A stretch of DNA of 5,545 bases. Origin: Rhodoferax sp. (GTDB lineage: Bacteria; Pseudomonadota; Gammaproteobacteria; Burkholderiales; Burkholderiaceae_C). The position numbers and the translations under genes were made by a program. Below the pieces are notes generated by a model, which did not search any database, had not been told where the DNA came from, and was given only the letters and a program-made list of their open reading frames with translations. Below are positions 1 through 5,402 of this stretch, piece after piece; the first letter of the stretch is position 1, and each line of letters opens with the position of its first letter. Location: assembly GCA_021731215.1 (NCBI GenBank), contig JAKFXU010000269.1:1-5545 (forward strand), in the 5' to 3' direction.

Positions 1-553
1 GCACATGACCGATGGCGGTGGCAATCGGACCGCCGCTGGAGACTAGCAGCACATCGCCCTCGCAGTTTTTTCGGATGTGATCCAGCGCGCTGGTCACGCC
101 TTGTTGGAACTCCCGGTAGCTGGGCATGCCCTGCGGGCTGACGACGCCGTTCATCCATTGCGTCAGGCCGTCGCGCAACAGGCGAAAGTGCTGGCGGTAG
201 CGCTCCGGCGTGTCGGGTTTTGGCAGCGGATGCGGATGCACCGTGGCGATCAGCGCCTGGCTGTCAAACTCGTTCAGACCCGGCCAGAGTAAGGGTGCCC
301 CCACGCTTGCCACTGCCCCGGGATCGGCCTTGGCCGATAACACAAGTGCTGCGCTCATGCCCTCGCAAATACCGGCATAGGTTTGCCGCTGACGGCGCAG
401 GGTGCCGGTCAGTACGGCATCGAAGGCCAGGCCTTGCTGGCGGAAATATTCACCCAGCCGCAGGCTTTGCTGCTGGCCCAGCGGGCTCAAGTTGTCGTAA
501 TCTTCGGCGCCAAACGAAGCCTGACCATGCCGGACAAGATAAAGGGTTCCCAT
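1..553 (-). CDS. Histidine phosphatase family protein (3' end beyond window)
   Basis: The visible 184 residues begin MGTLYLVRHGQ, the phosphoglycerate-mutase/histidine-phosphatase signature, with the phospho-accepting His at residue 9 inside RHG (8-10). An Arg-rich segment TLRRQRQT (51-58) supplies the second conserved phosphate-pocket Arg (R54), and NEFD (94-97) gives a candidate acid, E95. Where the family usually has V-S-H-G-G, this protein reads V-S-S-G-G (171-175), so the second active-site His is Ser173. The frame is open to the window edge and the C-terminus is missing. The ATG at 553 lies 9 nt after the dehydratase stop and puts the RHG motif at its normal distance from the N-terminus. 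No good Shine-Dalgarno is visible, so translation may depend on the upstream gene. It is the last visible gene of the - strand operon. The substrate is unknown: phosphoglycerate mutase, a small-molecule phosphatase or a non-catalytic homologue are all possible. The protein is probably cytoplasmic, with no signal peptide seen. Confidence 0.9.
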   Translation of the reverse strand, partial: MGTLYLVRHGQASFGAEDYDNLSPLGQQQSLRLGEYFRQQGLAFDAVLTGTLRRQRQTYAGICEGMSAALVLSAKADPGAVASVGAPLLWPGLNEFDSQALIATVHPHPLPKPDTPERYRQHFRLLRDGLTQWMNGVVSPQGMPSYREFQQGVTSALDHIRKNCEGDVLLVSSGGPIATAIGHV

Positions 554-562
554 GCGTCAAAT

Positions 563-1576
563 CTAAGTCAACTCGGGCTGTAGCCCTTGTCGTCCAAGCG
601 ACGAAGGGGGCCAGCCTTGCAACACTTTGGCCAGTAGCGCGGCGTCCACGTTGCCCCCGCTCATGGACACGCCCACCACCTGGCCCGCCAGGCGGTGGCG
701 TTGCTGCATCGCCGCGGCAAAGCTGGCGGCGCCGGCGCCCTCGGCCACGTTGTGGGTGTCGCTGTAAAGGTCGCGCATGGCTTGCGCCACCTCGGCGTCG
801 CTGACCTGGACGATGTGGTCCAGCTGCCCGCGCATGATGTCGAGCGCGGCTTGATCAGCCACGCGGCAGGCCATGCCGTCGGCCAGCTCGGTGCTGACCG
901 GGGCTTCCACCACGCGAGCGGCGGCGAGTGAATCGGCATAGGTGGTCGCATGGGCACTGACCACGCCGACGATTTTTGTCTTGTGACCCAATGCCAGCTT
1001 GGCGGCGATGGCGGCACAGGCGCCCGAGCCCTGGCCGATCGGCACATACACCACATCGAGTTGCGGCACCGCTTGGAAGAACTCCCACCAGTAGCTGCTG
1101 ACGCCACTGAGCAAATCGGCGTGAAAGCTGGGCACCATGTGGGCGCCGGTGTGCGCGGCCAAGCCGAGCGCGTGCTCGCGGCTTTCCTGGAAATCGGCGC
1201 CCTGTTCGATCAGCGTCACGCCCAGGGCGCGCATGGCGGCGTTCTTCTCGACCGAGTTGCCCAGCGGCACCACGATGCTGCATTGGACGCCGTGCGCGCG
1301 CGCGGCCCAGCCGATGCTCTGGCCGTGGTTGCCGCGCGTGGCGCTGATGACGGCGGCGGGCAGGGCGCCACGCTGCTGGAGCTGGTCGAAGTAAGTCAGG
1401 CCGCCGCGAAGCTTGAAGGCGCCGACCGGCGTGTGGTTCTCGTGCTTGACCCAGCAGTCGGCGCCCAGGCGCTGGCTCAGAAGGGCCCAGCGGTATTGGG
1501 GCGTGGCCTGGAATTCGCGGTACACCACGCGGGCGGCGGCTTCGATCTCGGGCAGGGTGGGCAGCAAGCTGTTCAT
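563..1576 (-). CDS. Threonine dehydratase-like PLP-dependent ammonia-lyase (fold type II)
   Basis: This 337-residue protein has the fold-type II PLP architecture of threonine/serine dehydratases. Lys55 in HTPVGAFKLRGG (48-59) is the expected Schiff-base lysine. SATRGNHGQS (78-87) is the substrate-binding asparagine loop. GQGSGACA (181-188) is the phosphate-binding glycine loop, and SMSGGNVD (304-311) carries the Ser expected to contact the pyridine nitrogen (S306). These enzymes remove water and ammonia from a beta-hydroxy amino acid to give a 2-oxo acid. It ends soon after the catalytic domain, with no ACT-like regulatory domain, so it resembles catabolic rather than biosynthetic (IlvA) enzymes. 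The glycine loop differs from the GGGGL of classical threonine dehydratases, so another hydroxy- or amino-substituted substrate (threo-3-hydroxyaspartate, an EutB-like hydroxyectoine product) is possible. The frame stays open far upstream, but the ATG at 1576 overlaps the PhzF stop as ATGA and gives the normal N-terminus. The family call is firm; the substrate is not. Confidence 0.92.
   Translation of the reverse strand: MNSLLPTLPEIEAAARVVYREFQATPQYRWALLSQRLGADCWVKHENHTPVGAFKLRGGLTYFDQLQQRGALPAAVISATRGNHGQSIGWAARAHGVQCSIVVPLGNSVEKNAAMRALGVTLIEQGADFQESREHALGLAAHTGAHMVPSFHADLLSGVSSYWWEFFQAVPQLDVVYVPIGQGSGACAAIAAKLALGHKTKIVGVVSAHATTYADSLAAARVVEAPVSTELADGMACRVADQAALDIMRGQLDHIVQVSDAEVAQAMRDLYSDTHNVAEGAGAASFAAAMQQRHRLAGQVVGVSMSGGNVDAALLAKVLQGWPPSSLGRQGLQPELT
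1573..1576 (-). other. ATGA stop/start overlap, PhzF-like gene to dehydratase
   Basis: On the + strand the four bases read TCAT, which is ATGA on the coding strand. The TGA ends the PhzF-family gene and the ATG starts the dehydratase. Only a weak purine stretch (GTGAAG) precedes it, so re-initiation by ribosomes finishing the PhzF gene is the likely mode of translation. The overlap is seen directly; coupling is inferred. Confidence 0.85.
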
Positions 1577-2505
1577 AGCTTCACGACGCCGTCGATGCAG
1601 GTTACGCAGTTGCCGCCGACCCAGACCTGGCCGTGCGCGTCCTGCTCGATGTGGACGCGCCCGGCGCGGCCCAGGCAGCGGCCTTGCGACGCTACATAGC
1701 TGCTGGGTGCATGGCCGTCGGCGATCAGCCATTGCGCCAGACTGGCGTTGAGACTGCCGGTGACCGGGTCTTCCAGGATGCCCACCGGTGCCGTGAAGGC
1801 GCGCACTTCGACTGCCGCGGCAGCCGGGGCGTCGGGTGGGGTGGATCGGGGTCCGAATGCGCGCGCCTCGCGGTTCGATCTTGCGATTAAAGTCGCAGTG
1901 AAGCGGGGTGCGTCCACTGCCGCAACGCCCACCAGGTACCCTAATGCTTTGAGCGTCAGATGGTTGGGTGCCAGCTCCAGTACCGTCTGCGCGTTGTCGA
2001 GCAGCAGGCCCAGCCAGACCGGCCCGTTGTCGAGCAGCTGGGTGGCGATGATCTGGCTTGGATGGAGCCCGAGCGCAACCATGACTTTTTCCAACAAGGC
2101 GGGTTCCGGCGTGCTGCGCTTGAGCGGCGGCGCGGCGAAAGCCAGGCGCTCGCCGTCGCGGCGAATCCGGATCAGTCCGACGCCGCATTCCTGCACGATC
2201 TCGGCTGGTGCTTTGGGCGCGCCCCCGGCCTGCAGCCAGGCGTGGCAACTGCCCAGCGTGGGGTGGCCGGCAAACGGCAGTTCGCTGGCAGGGGTGAAGA
2301 TGCGCACGCGGTAGTCGGCCCCGGCGGCGGCGCCTGGCCCACTGGGCGGCAGCAAAAAGGTGGTTTCCGACAGCTTGGTCCAGTGCGCGAACTGCTGCAT
2401 CTCCTCATCGGATAAGCCGGTGCCGTCCAGTACCACGGCCAGCGGGTTGCCGCGGTAGGGCGTGGCGCTAAAGACGTCAACTTGCTTGAAGCGGCGGGGG
2501 GTCAT
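1573..2505 (-). CDS. PhzF family protein (isomerase/epimerase-like fold)
   Basis: The protein has 310 residues, the usual length for PhzF/YddE-type proteins, which are two-lobed relatives of diaminopimelate epimerase. The start MTPRRFKQVDVFSATPYRGNP matches the family N-terminus (F-x-Q-V-D-V-F...GNP). Glu47 in KLSETTF is the expected catalytic acid/base. FTPASELPFAGHPTLG (70-85) contains the conserved GHP with His81, and EDPVTGSLNA (245-254) is the second-lobe signature with Asp246. Characterised PhzF isomerises 2,3-dihydro-3-hydroxyanthranilate in phenazine synthesis, but no other phenazine gene is present, so a phenazine role is unlikely. Between an aminotransferase and an ammonia-lyase, an isomerase or epimerase acting on an amino or hydroxy acid is the natural guess. 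The ATG at 2505 overlaps the aminotransferase stop (ATGA). An in-frame extension upstream to about 2721 lies within the aminotransferase gene and precedes the conserved N-terminus, so it was not used. It appears cytoplasmic. The family is certain; the reaction is unknown. Confidence 0.93.
   Translation of the reverse strand: MTPRRFKQVDVFSATPYRGNPLAVVLDGTGLSDEEMQQFAHWTKLSETTFLLPPSGPGAAAGADYRVRIFTPASELPFAGHPTLGSCHAWLQAGGAPKAPAEIVQECGVGLIRIRRDGERLAFAAPPLKRSTPEPALLEKVMVALGLHPSQIIATQLLDNGPVWLGLLLDNAQTVLELAPNHLTLKALGYLVGVAAVDAPRFTATLIARSNREARAFGPRSTPPDAPAAAAVEVRAFTAPVGILEDPVTGSLNASLAQWLIADGHAPSSYVASQGRCLGRAGRVHIEQDAHGQVWVGGNCVTCIDGVVKL
2502..2505 (-). other. ATGA stop/start overlap, aminotransferase to PhzF-like gene
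   Basis: The + strand reads TCAT, so the aminotransferase TGA and the PhzF-like ATG share bases. No Shine-Dalgarno is visible in the last codons of the aminotransferase (the bases before the ATG read GCTCAAACC). Coupled translation is inferred. Confidence 0.85.
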
Positions 2506-3713
2506 GGTTTGAGCGTGGCGGCGTAAGTTTTGAGGCCCGCCGCCAGCGCCGCCACGCCGCGCTGGATTTCGGCCACGCTCGGCGTGACGAAGGACAGGCG
2601 CAGCGTGCGCGGGTCGCCATGGTCGGCGTAAAACGGCGCACCGGGGACAAAGGCCACGCCCTGCGCCACCGCAAATGGCAGCAGGTCGACCGCGTTCATG
2701 CCCGCGGGCAGGCGGGCCCACAGAAACATGCCGCCGGCGGGCTGGTTCCAGCTCAGGCTGGTCGCAGCATCGCCGGCCGGGAATTCCCGCGCCAGGGCTT
2801 CGAGCATGGCGTCGCGCTGCGATTTGTACAGGGCCCGGATGGTGGGCACATGGCGCGCCAGAAAACCGTCTTTCATGACCTCGGCAATCAGGCGCTGGTT
2901 GAAGCCGGGGCTGTGCAGGTCCGCCGCCTGCTTGGCCTGCAGCAGCTTCGGGTACACCGCCTTGGGCGCCACGATAAAGCCCATGCGCAAGCCCGGCGCC
3001 AGCACCTTGGAGAAGGAGCCGAGGTAGATGCAGCCGTCCGGGTTGCGCGCCGTCAGCGGCGGCGGCGGCGGCGTGTCAAACCACAGCTCGCCATAGGGGT
3101 TGTCCTCGATGATGGGCAGGCCCAGGCGCGCCGCTTGCGCACTCAGTGCGGCGCGGCGGGCCTCGCTCAGGGTGCGCCCGGTCGGGTTCTGGAAGTTGGG
3201 CAGCACGTAGAGAAAGCGCGCCCCGGCGGCCTTGGCGCTCAGGTCGGCGATGTCAATGCCTTCGTCATCATTGCCGACGCTGACGACTTCGGGCTCCATC
3301 GGCGTGAAGGCCATCACCGCGCCCAGGTAGGTTGGGGCCTCGACCAGAATCTTGCTGCCGGCGTCAATCAGCACCTTGGCTACCAGGTCCAGCCCCTGCT
3401 GCGAGCCGGTGGTGATCAGGACCTGCGCCGGATCGACCTGCCACGGCAGCATGTCGGCCACCATTTGGCACAGCGGGCCAAAGCCCTCGCTGGCGGCATA
3501 TTGCAGCGCCGCGTGCGGGTCATGGCGCAAGACCTTGGCGCAGGCGGCCTCGAACTCGGCTACCGGAAAGGTCTTGGGCGAGGGCAGGCCGCCGGCAAAG
3601 CTGACGATGCCGGGCTGCTCGGTGATCTTGAGAATCTCGCGGATCACGGAGGGGTTCATTTTGGCGGCGCGCCGGGCCAGTTGCCAGGGCATGGCGGTGA
3701 CAGATCGGTTCAT
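2502..3713 (-). CDS. PLP-dependent class I/II aminotransferase (LysN/2-aminoadipate transaminase type)
   Basis: This 403-residue protein is a fold-type I aminotransferase. Visible landmarks in order are: FAGGLPSP (39-46), typical of the LysN/MocR-related branch; TTGSQQGLDL (101-110), the phosphate-binding region; NFQNPTGR (173-180) with Asn176; IIEDNPYGEL (201-210) with Asp204 and Tyr207; SFSKVLAPGLRMGF (233-246) with the Schiff-base Lys236 and Arg243; and LRLSF (371-375) with Arg372, which should bind the substrate carboxylate. The family moves the amino group of 2-aminoadipate, branched-chain, aromatic or related amino acids to a 2-oxo acid. It has no N-terminal DNA-binding domain, so it is the enzyme and not a MocR regulator. 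A five-proline run (215-219) follows the Asp204 segment. The ATG at 3713 is preceded by AGGAA at 3718-3722, a usable ribosome binding site. The gene lies 30 nt after the EamA stop and overlaps the PhzF-like gene. It is cytoplasmic; the substrate is undetermined. Confidence 0.93.
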   Translation of the reverse strand: MNRSVTAMPWQLARRAAKMNPSVIREILKITEQPGIVSFAGGLPSPKTFPVAEFEAACAKVLRHDPHAALQYAASEGFGPLCQMVADMLPWQVDPAQVLITTGSQQGLDLVAKVLIDAGSKILVEAPTYLGAVMAFTPMEPEVVSVGNDDEGIDIADLSAKAAGARFLYVLPNFQNPTGRTLSEARRAALSAQAARLGLPIIEDNPYGELWFDTPPPPPLTARNPDGCIYLGSFSKVLAPGLRMGFIVAPKAVYPKLLQAKQAADLHSPGFNQRLIAEVMKDGFLARHVPTIRALYKSQRDAMLEALAREFPAGDAATSLSWNQPAGGMFLWARLPAGMNAVDLLPFAVAQGVAFVPGAPFYADHGDPRTLRLSFVTPSVAEIQRGVAALAAGLKTYAATLKP

Positions 3714-3717
3714 GGTG

Positions 3718-3722
3718 TTCCT
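3718..3722 (-). promoter_or_regulatory. Ribosome binding site of the aminotransferase
   Basis: The coding strand reads AGGAA, followed by four bases and the ATG at 3713. It sits in the 30-nt gap after the EamA gene. It is the clearest Shine-Dalgarno on the - strand in this window, which supports both the start codon and independent initiation at the head of the enzyme genes. Confidence 0.6.
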
Positions 3723-3743
3723 GCTCAGGGTGTGAAATGATGA

Positions 3744-4646
3744 TTAGGCGGTGCTGACCGGCATTTTCCGCCCGATGAATACCACCGCCATGACCGCCAG
3801 TCCAAAGCCGATGGTGAGGGTGTCGAGCGATTCGCCCAGCAGCGGCACGGCAAACAGCATGGATAAAAAGGGCTGCATCAGTTGCACCTGGCTGACGCGC
3901 ACGGTGCCGCCCAAGGCCAGGCCACGGTACCAGGCAAAAAAGCCCAGCCACATGGAAAACACGGCGACGTAGGCAAAGGCGCCCCAGGCGGCGGGCTTGA
4001 TGGCGGCGTCGGGCCAGGTCATCAGGGCCAGCGGCAGGTTGATTGGCAGCGAGAACAGCAGGGCCCAGCAGATCACGTGTTCGGCCCGCATGCGCTGTGA
4101 CAGTTGCGCCCCGACGCCGTAGCCGAACGCGGCACAGGCCATGGCCAGCAATAGCAGGGCGTCGGCCGGAGCTAGCGTCAGGCCAGCCCGGCCGGAGCGC
4201 AGCAGCGCAAACAGCACCACCAGGGCGGTCCCCAGGCCGGCGCACAGCCAAAAGCCGATCGACGGGCGTTGCCGGTGCAGCCAGGCGCCCACCGCCGCCG
4301 TGGCCAGTGGCAGCACGCCCACGATCACGCTGGCATGCACCGCCTCGACCTGGCGCATGGCAATCGAGGTGAACAGCGGAAAGCCAAACACCACCCCCAG
4401 CGCCACGCCCGCCAGCGCGAGCCAGTCGGCGCGGCGCGGCCAGGGCGCACGCGTGACCAGCAGGAAGGCTGCCGACAGCAGGGCCGCAATCACGGCCCGG
4501 CCGGTGGCTATGAAAACGCCCGACATCTGCGGCGCCTCCGGCGTGCCCACCGCCAGGCGCGTCATGGGCAGGGTCAAGGCGAAAATGGCGACGCCCAGCG
4601 TGCCCAGCCACAGCCCTTGGCGCGTTTCGTGGGCCGGCGCCGTCAT
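3744..4646 (-). CDS. EamA/DMT-superfamily transporter
   Basis: This 300-residue, strongly hydrophobic protein has about ten predicted membrane segments (roughly 12-28, 42-64, 74-95, 103-122, 131-149, 160-180, 189-210, 221-240, 249-271, 275-293). They form two five-helix EamA repeats, the normal size and layout of drug/metabolite transporters such as RhtA and EamA. Family hallmarks include the Arg-bearing second helix (ATGRAVIAA, 47-55), the fourth-helix region VEAVHASVIVGVLP (100-113), and QPFLSMLFAVPLLGESL (258-274) in the last repeat. Family members export amino acids and other metabolites from the inner membrane, driven by the proton gradient; the cargo here is unknown. The ATG at 4646 follows the LysE stop by 13 nt with little Shine-Dalgarno character, and gives a short cytoplasmic N-terminus before the first helix. 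The next gene starts 30 nt downstream. Co-occurrence with a LysE-type exporter suggests one operon-level export role. Confidence 0.92.
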   Translation of the reverse strand: MTAPAHETRQGLWLGTLGVAIFALTLPMTRLAVGTPEAPQMSGVFIATGRAVIAALLSAAFLLVTRAPWPRRADWLALAGVALGVVFGFPLFTSIAMRQVEAVHASVIVGVLPLATAAVGAWLHRQRPSIGFWLCAGLGTALVVLFALLRSGRAGLTLAPADALLLLAMACAAFGYGVGAQLSQRMRAEHVICWALLFSLPINLPLALMTWPDAAIKPAAWGAFAYVAVFSMWLGFFAWYRGLALGGTVRVSQVQLMQPFLSMLFAVPLLGESLDTLTIGFGLAVMAVVFIGRKMPVSTA

Positions 4647-4659
4647 GCCGCTGCAGCCA

Positions 4660-5271
4660 TCAGAAGGTGGCCATCCAGGCGGCGGTCAGCACCAGCACGC
4701 TTGCCATCAAACGGTTGAACCAGCGCAAGCGCAGGCCCGAGCGATCGGGACCAGCGAGCCAGTCGCGCAACAGCGAGCCGAGCAAGGCATAGCTCAGGTT
4801 GCTGACCAGACCAAAGGCCAGCATCAGCGGCAGGATGATGGCAAAGCGGGCGCTCGCGTCGGCATGCCCGGCCAGCCAGCCCGCCACCACGGTGAGCGCC
4901 AGCATCCAGGCCTTGATGTTGAGAAACTGCAGCAGCACACCCTGCCAGAAGCCGACCTTGAGCAGCGCCGCGTCAGCTTGCGCTAACGCGGCGGAGCGAA
5001 ACAGCTTGAACGCCAGCCACAGCAAATAGGCCACGCCCAGCGCCTGAATCGCGATGCGCAGGGCGGGCAGCGCCACCACCAGGGCGCCGACGCCGCCGGC
5101 GCACAGACTCAGCAGCAGGCCCCAGCCGACCGGCACCGCCAGCACGAAACGCAGCGAGCGCCTGAAGCCCAGGTTGGCCGCCAGCGCGGTGGACAGCGTG
5201 GTGTTGGGGCCGGGCGTAAAGCTCGCCGCCGTGGCCAGCAGCAGCAAGGCGGTCAATTCAACGCTATTCAT
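4660..5271 (-). CDS. LysE/RhtB family amino-acid exporter
   Basis: The 203-residue protein has the size and pattern of LysE/RhtB translocators. The N-terminal helix leads into the signature FTPGPNTTLSTA (18-29), normally TPGPN in this family. Further segments lie near 40-65, 68-91, 109-135, 142-168 and 182-201, and QFLNIKAW (115-122) is the equivalent of the family's L-N-P-K-A-W. Members export basic amino acids, threonine/homoserine, cysteine or similar compounds across the inner membrane. I chose the ATG at 5271 because the TPGPN motif then falls at its usual position. An in-frame ATG at 5322 would add 17 polar residues and lies upstream of the likely -10 element. The Shine-Dalgarno before 5271 is poor (AACTCCC). 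It is the first gene of the - strand operon, divergent from the GntR/MocR regulator, an arrangement commonly seen for regulated exporters. The substrate is unknown. Confidence 0.92.
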   Translation of the reverse strand: MNSVELTALLLLATAASFTPGPNTTLSTALAANLGFRRSLRFVLAVPVGWGLLLSLCAGGVGALVVALPALRIAIQALGVAYLLWLAFKLFRSAALAQADAALLKVGFWQGVLLQFLNIKAWMLALTVVAGWLAGHADASARFAIILPLMLAFGLVSNLSYALLGSLLRDWLAGPDRSGLRLRWFNRLMASVLVLTAAWMATF

Positions 5272-5302
5272 GGGAGTTGGCTGTTCCGTACATGCATTTG
5301 AC

Positions 5303-5330
5303 TTTATAGTCGAAACCAGCACACCATCAG
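5303..5330 (-). promoter_or_regulatory. Candidate sigma-70 promoter for the exporter/enzyme operon
   Basis: On the - strand a TATAAA (5308-5303) matches the -10 consensus at five of six bases. Sixteen bases upstream is CTGATG (5330-5325), a poor -35 sharing only the TGA core. Transcription would start near 5296 and give a leader of about 25 nt to the ATG at 5271. The weak -35 would fit a promoter that needs an activator. Confidence 0.4.
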
Positions 5331-5361
5331 TACAGTTTTTAAAACAATTTGCTGATCTGTA
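5326..5361. repeat. Short inverted repeats, candidate operator
   Basis: ATCAG (5326-5330) pairs with CTGAT (5352-5356), and TACAG (5331-5335) pairs with CTGTA (5357-5361). Each pair has 21 nt between arms. In addition GTACA occurs directly repeated at 5288-5292 and 5330-5334, 42 nt apart, close to four helical turns. The arms are short and chance matches are possible, but they cluster around the AT-rich core and overlap the candidate -35. MocR-type regulators usually bind widely spaced repeats, which is why this is recorded. Confidence 0.3.
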
Positions 5362-5365
5362 TTAC
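5337..5365 (+). promoter_or_regulatory. Weak candidate promoter for the divergent regulator
   Basis: TATTAC (5360-5365) matches four of six bases of the -10 consensus. TTTTAA (5337-5342) lies 17 nt upstream and is a poor -35. A start near 5372 would leave a leader of about 30 nt containing the ribosome binding site. Its overlap with the candidate operator would allow autoregulation. Confidence 0.25.
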
Positions 5366-5391
5366 CGACTTTGGCAGCACAGCTTGGCGCG

Positions 5392-5396
5392 AGAGG
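5392..5396 (+). promoter_or_regulatory. Ribosome binding site of the GntR-type regulator
   Basis: AGAGG is followed by six bases and the ATG at 5403. This good spacing decides the start in favour of 5403 over the in-frame ATG two codons later at 5409. Confidence 0.65.
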
Positions 5397-5402
5397 AAAT
5401 CC

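Larger units (their letters stand above)
5272..5402. promoter_or_regulatory. Divergent intergenic regulatory region
   Basis: These 131 nt separate two divergent start codons and form the only substantial non-coding stretch. The region is visibly richer in A/T than its surroundings, with a core TTTTTAAAACAATTT at 5336-5350. It must hold the promoters of both units and very likely the binding site of the flanking regulator, since GntR/MocR proteins typically bind the shared intergenic region with a divergent target. Confidence 0.75.

Noticed and set aside
575..586. GGGCT-GT-AGCCC inverted repeat near the end of the dehydratase gene as a terminator
   Set aside because: The loop would be only two bases, there is no T-run on either strand, and it lies within the coding sequence just before the next gene of the same operon.
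950..1699. Open frame on the + strand opposite the dehydratase
   Set aside because: It lies across a strongly supported PLP enzyme gene and the end of the PhzF-like gene. Its protein has no domain pattern and its composition is typical of a shadow frame.
1577..2248. N-terminal extension of the dehydratase frame
   Set aside because: The frame is open to 2248, but it runs inside the PhzF-like gene, the sequence is low-complexity Arg/Pro/Gly-rich, and the conserved N-terminus begins at the ATG at 1576.
1573..2505. Phenazine biosynthesis cluster suggested by the PhzF homologue
   Set aside because: No other phz-type gene is present, and PhzF-family proteins are widespread outside phenazine producers. 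Only the fold family is supported.
2619..3740. Long open frame on the + strand (373 codons) opposite the aminotransferase
   Set aside because: It is the antisense shadow of a well-supported gene in GC-rich DNA. Its translation is rich in Arg, Gly, His and Gln with no recognisable domain, and it has no upstream promoter or spacing of its own.
3520..4611. Second - strand frame across the EamA gene and the start of the aminotransferase
   Set aside because: It is a frame-shifted reading of two clear genes. Its Ala/Arg/Gly/His-rich product lacks membrane segments and motifs, and there is no evidence of a fusion.
5272..5322. Upstream ATG start for the LysE-type exporter at 5322
   Set aside because: It would add 17 polar residues not expected in the family and would place the start upstream of the likely -10 element TATAAA at 5308-5303.
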